64,000 bases of DNA, taken from assembly GCA_964584985.1 (NCBI GenBank), contig CAZPBK010000001.1:1-64000 (forward strand), in the 5' to 3' direction. This DNA is from JABMRF01 sp964584985. Lineage in GTDB: Bacteria; Patescibacteriota; Patescibacteriia; UBA11705; JABHMO01. The notes below the pieces were generated by a model. It saw only the letters and a program-made list of their open reading frames with translations. It was not told the DNA's origin and did no database searches. This document shows, piece by piece, positions 63,986-64,000 of this stretch (positions are counted from its first letter, which is position 1; each line of letters opens with the position of its first letter). Both the position numbers and the translations under genes were made by a program.

Positions 63986-64000
63986 GGTTTTAGCACTCTT

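Overview
The window looks like part of the genome of a Patescibacteria (Candidate Phyla Radiation) bacterium, most likely of a Parcubacteria/Falkowbacteria-like group. The evidence is the AT-rich sequence, the standard genetic code, many compact or domain-reduced housekeeping genes, very short intergenic spacers, several apparently leaderless genes and a giant repeat-rich surface protein. The lineage call is inference. The sequence has three 100-N scaffold gaps (33747-33846, 55539-55638, 60074-60173). The third is almost certainly false, because the same 55 bases flank it on both sides. No tRNA, rRNA, CRISPR array or insertion sequence was recognised.

Layout. 1-3009 is a DNA-damage cassette: lexA with an operator of GTTC-N7-GTTC direct repeats, a miniature SRAP/HMCES-like protein, a small DUF6504-like protein and DNA polymerase IV. 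3087-6031 encodes the beta, gamma and delta subunits of a group 3b [NiFe] sulfhydrogenase, with no catalytic large subunit nearby. 6109-12545 is lower glycolysis (pgk, eno and two tandem gpmI genes), interrupted by a SIMPL protein. 12557-17905 holds mutM, a PAP2-like gene abutting uppP, manC, mltG, a translin-family gene and a coiled-coil membrane protein. 18021-19289 (minus strand) is an orphan DNA methyltransferase, preceded by a structured RNA unit carrying two almost identical octapeptide ORFs. 19509-22556 is rsmI, metG and a TatD nuclease. 22640-29630 is a complete F-type ATP synthase operon in canonical order, predicted to be proton-coupled.

29654-33720 holds a mini beta-carbonic-anhydrase-like gene, a CvpA-like protein and a UvrD helicase fused to an Fe-S RecB-like nuclease. 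34193-46426 groups translation and cell-shape genes: a DUF721 gene, proS, mreB-mreC-mreD-mrdA, greA, lysS, serS, alr and ftsQ. 46427-48260 holds a long AT-rich intergenic region, a Xer recombinase and a small membrane protein. 48309-55457 is a 2382-residue surface protein. 55689-63945 holds a small metallopeptidase, an M23 peptidase, gltX, a GC-rich orphan gene of foreign composition, another orphan, a WecG/TagA glycosyltransferase fused to an RppH-like Nudix domain, thpR and amrS.

Two gene architectures alternate. Most housekeeping genes have no Shine-Dalgarno sequence; many have an extended -10 (TGnTATAAT) close to or abutting the start codon. A few isolated genes instead have a TTGACA-17-TA promoter, a strong AGGAGG-type ribosome site, structured leaders and a private terminator. 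The best candidates for undescribed biology are the twin-octapeptide RNA (18944-19289), the C-terminal repeat domain of the giant protein, the GC-rich orphan gene with its attenuator-like leader, the hydrogenase module without a hydrogenase, and the glycosyltransferase-RppH fusion. All assignments come from reading the sequence; no searches were run.
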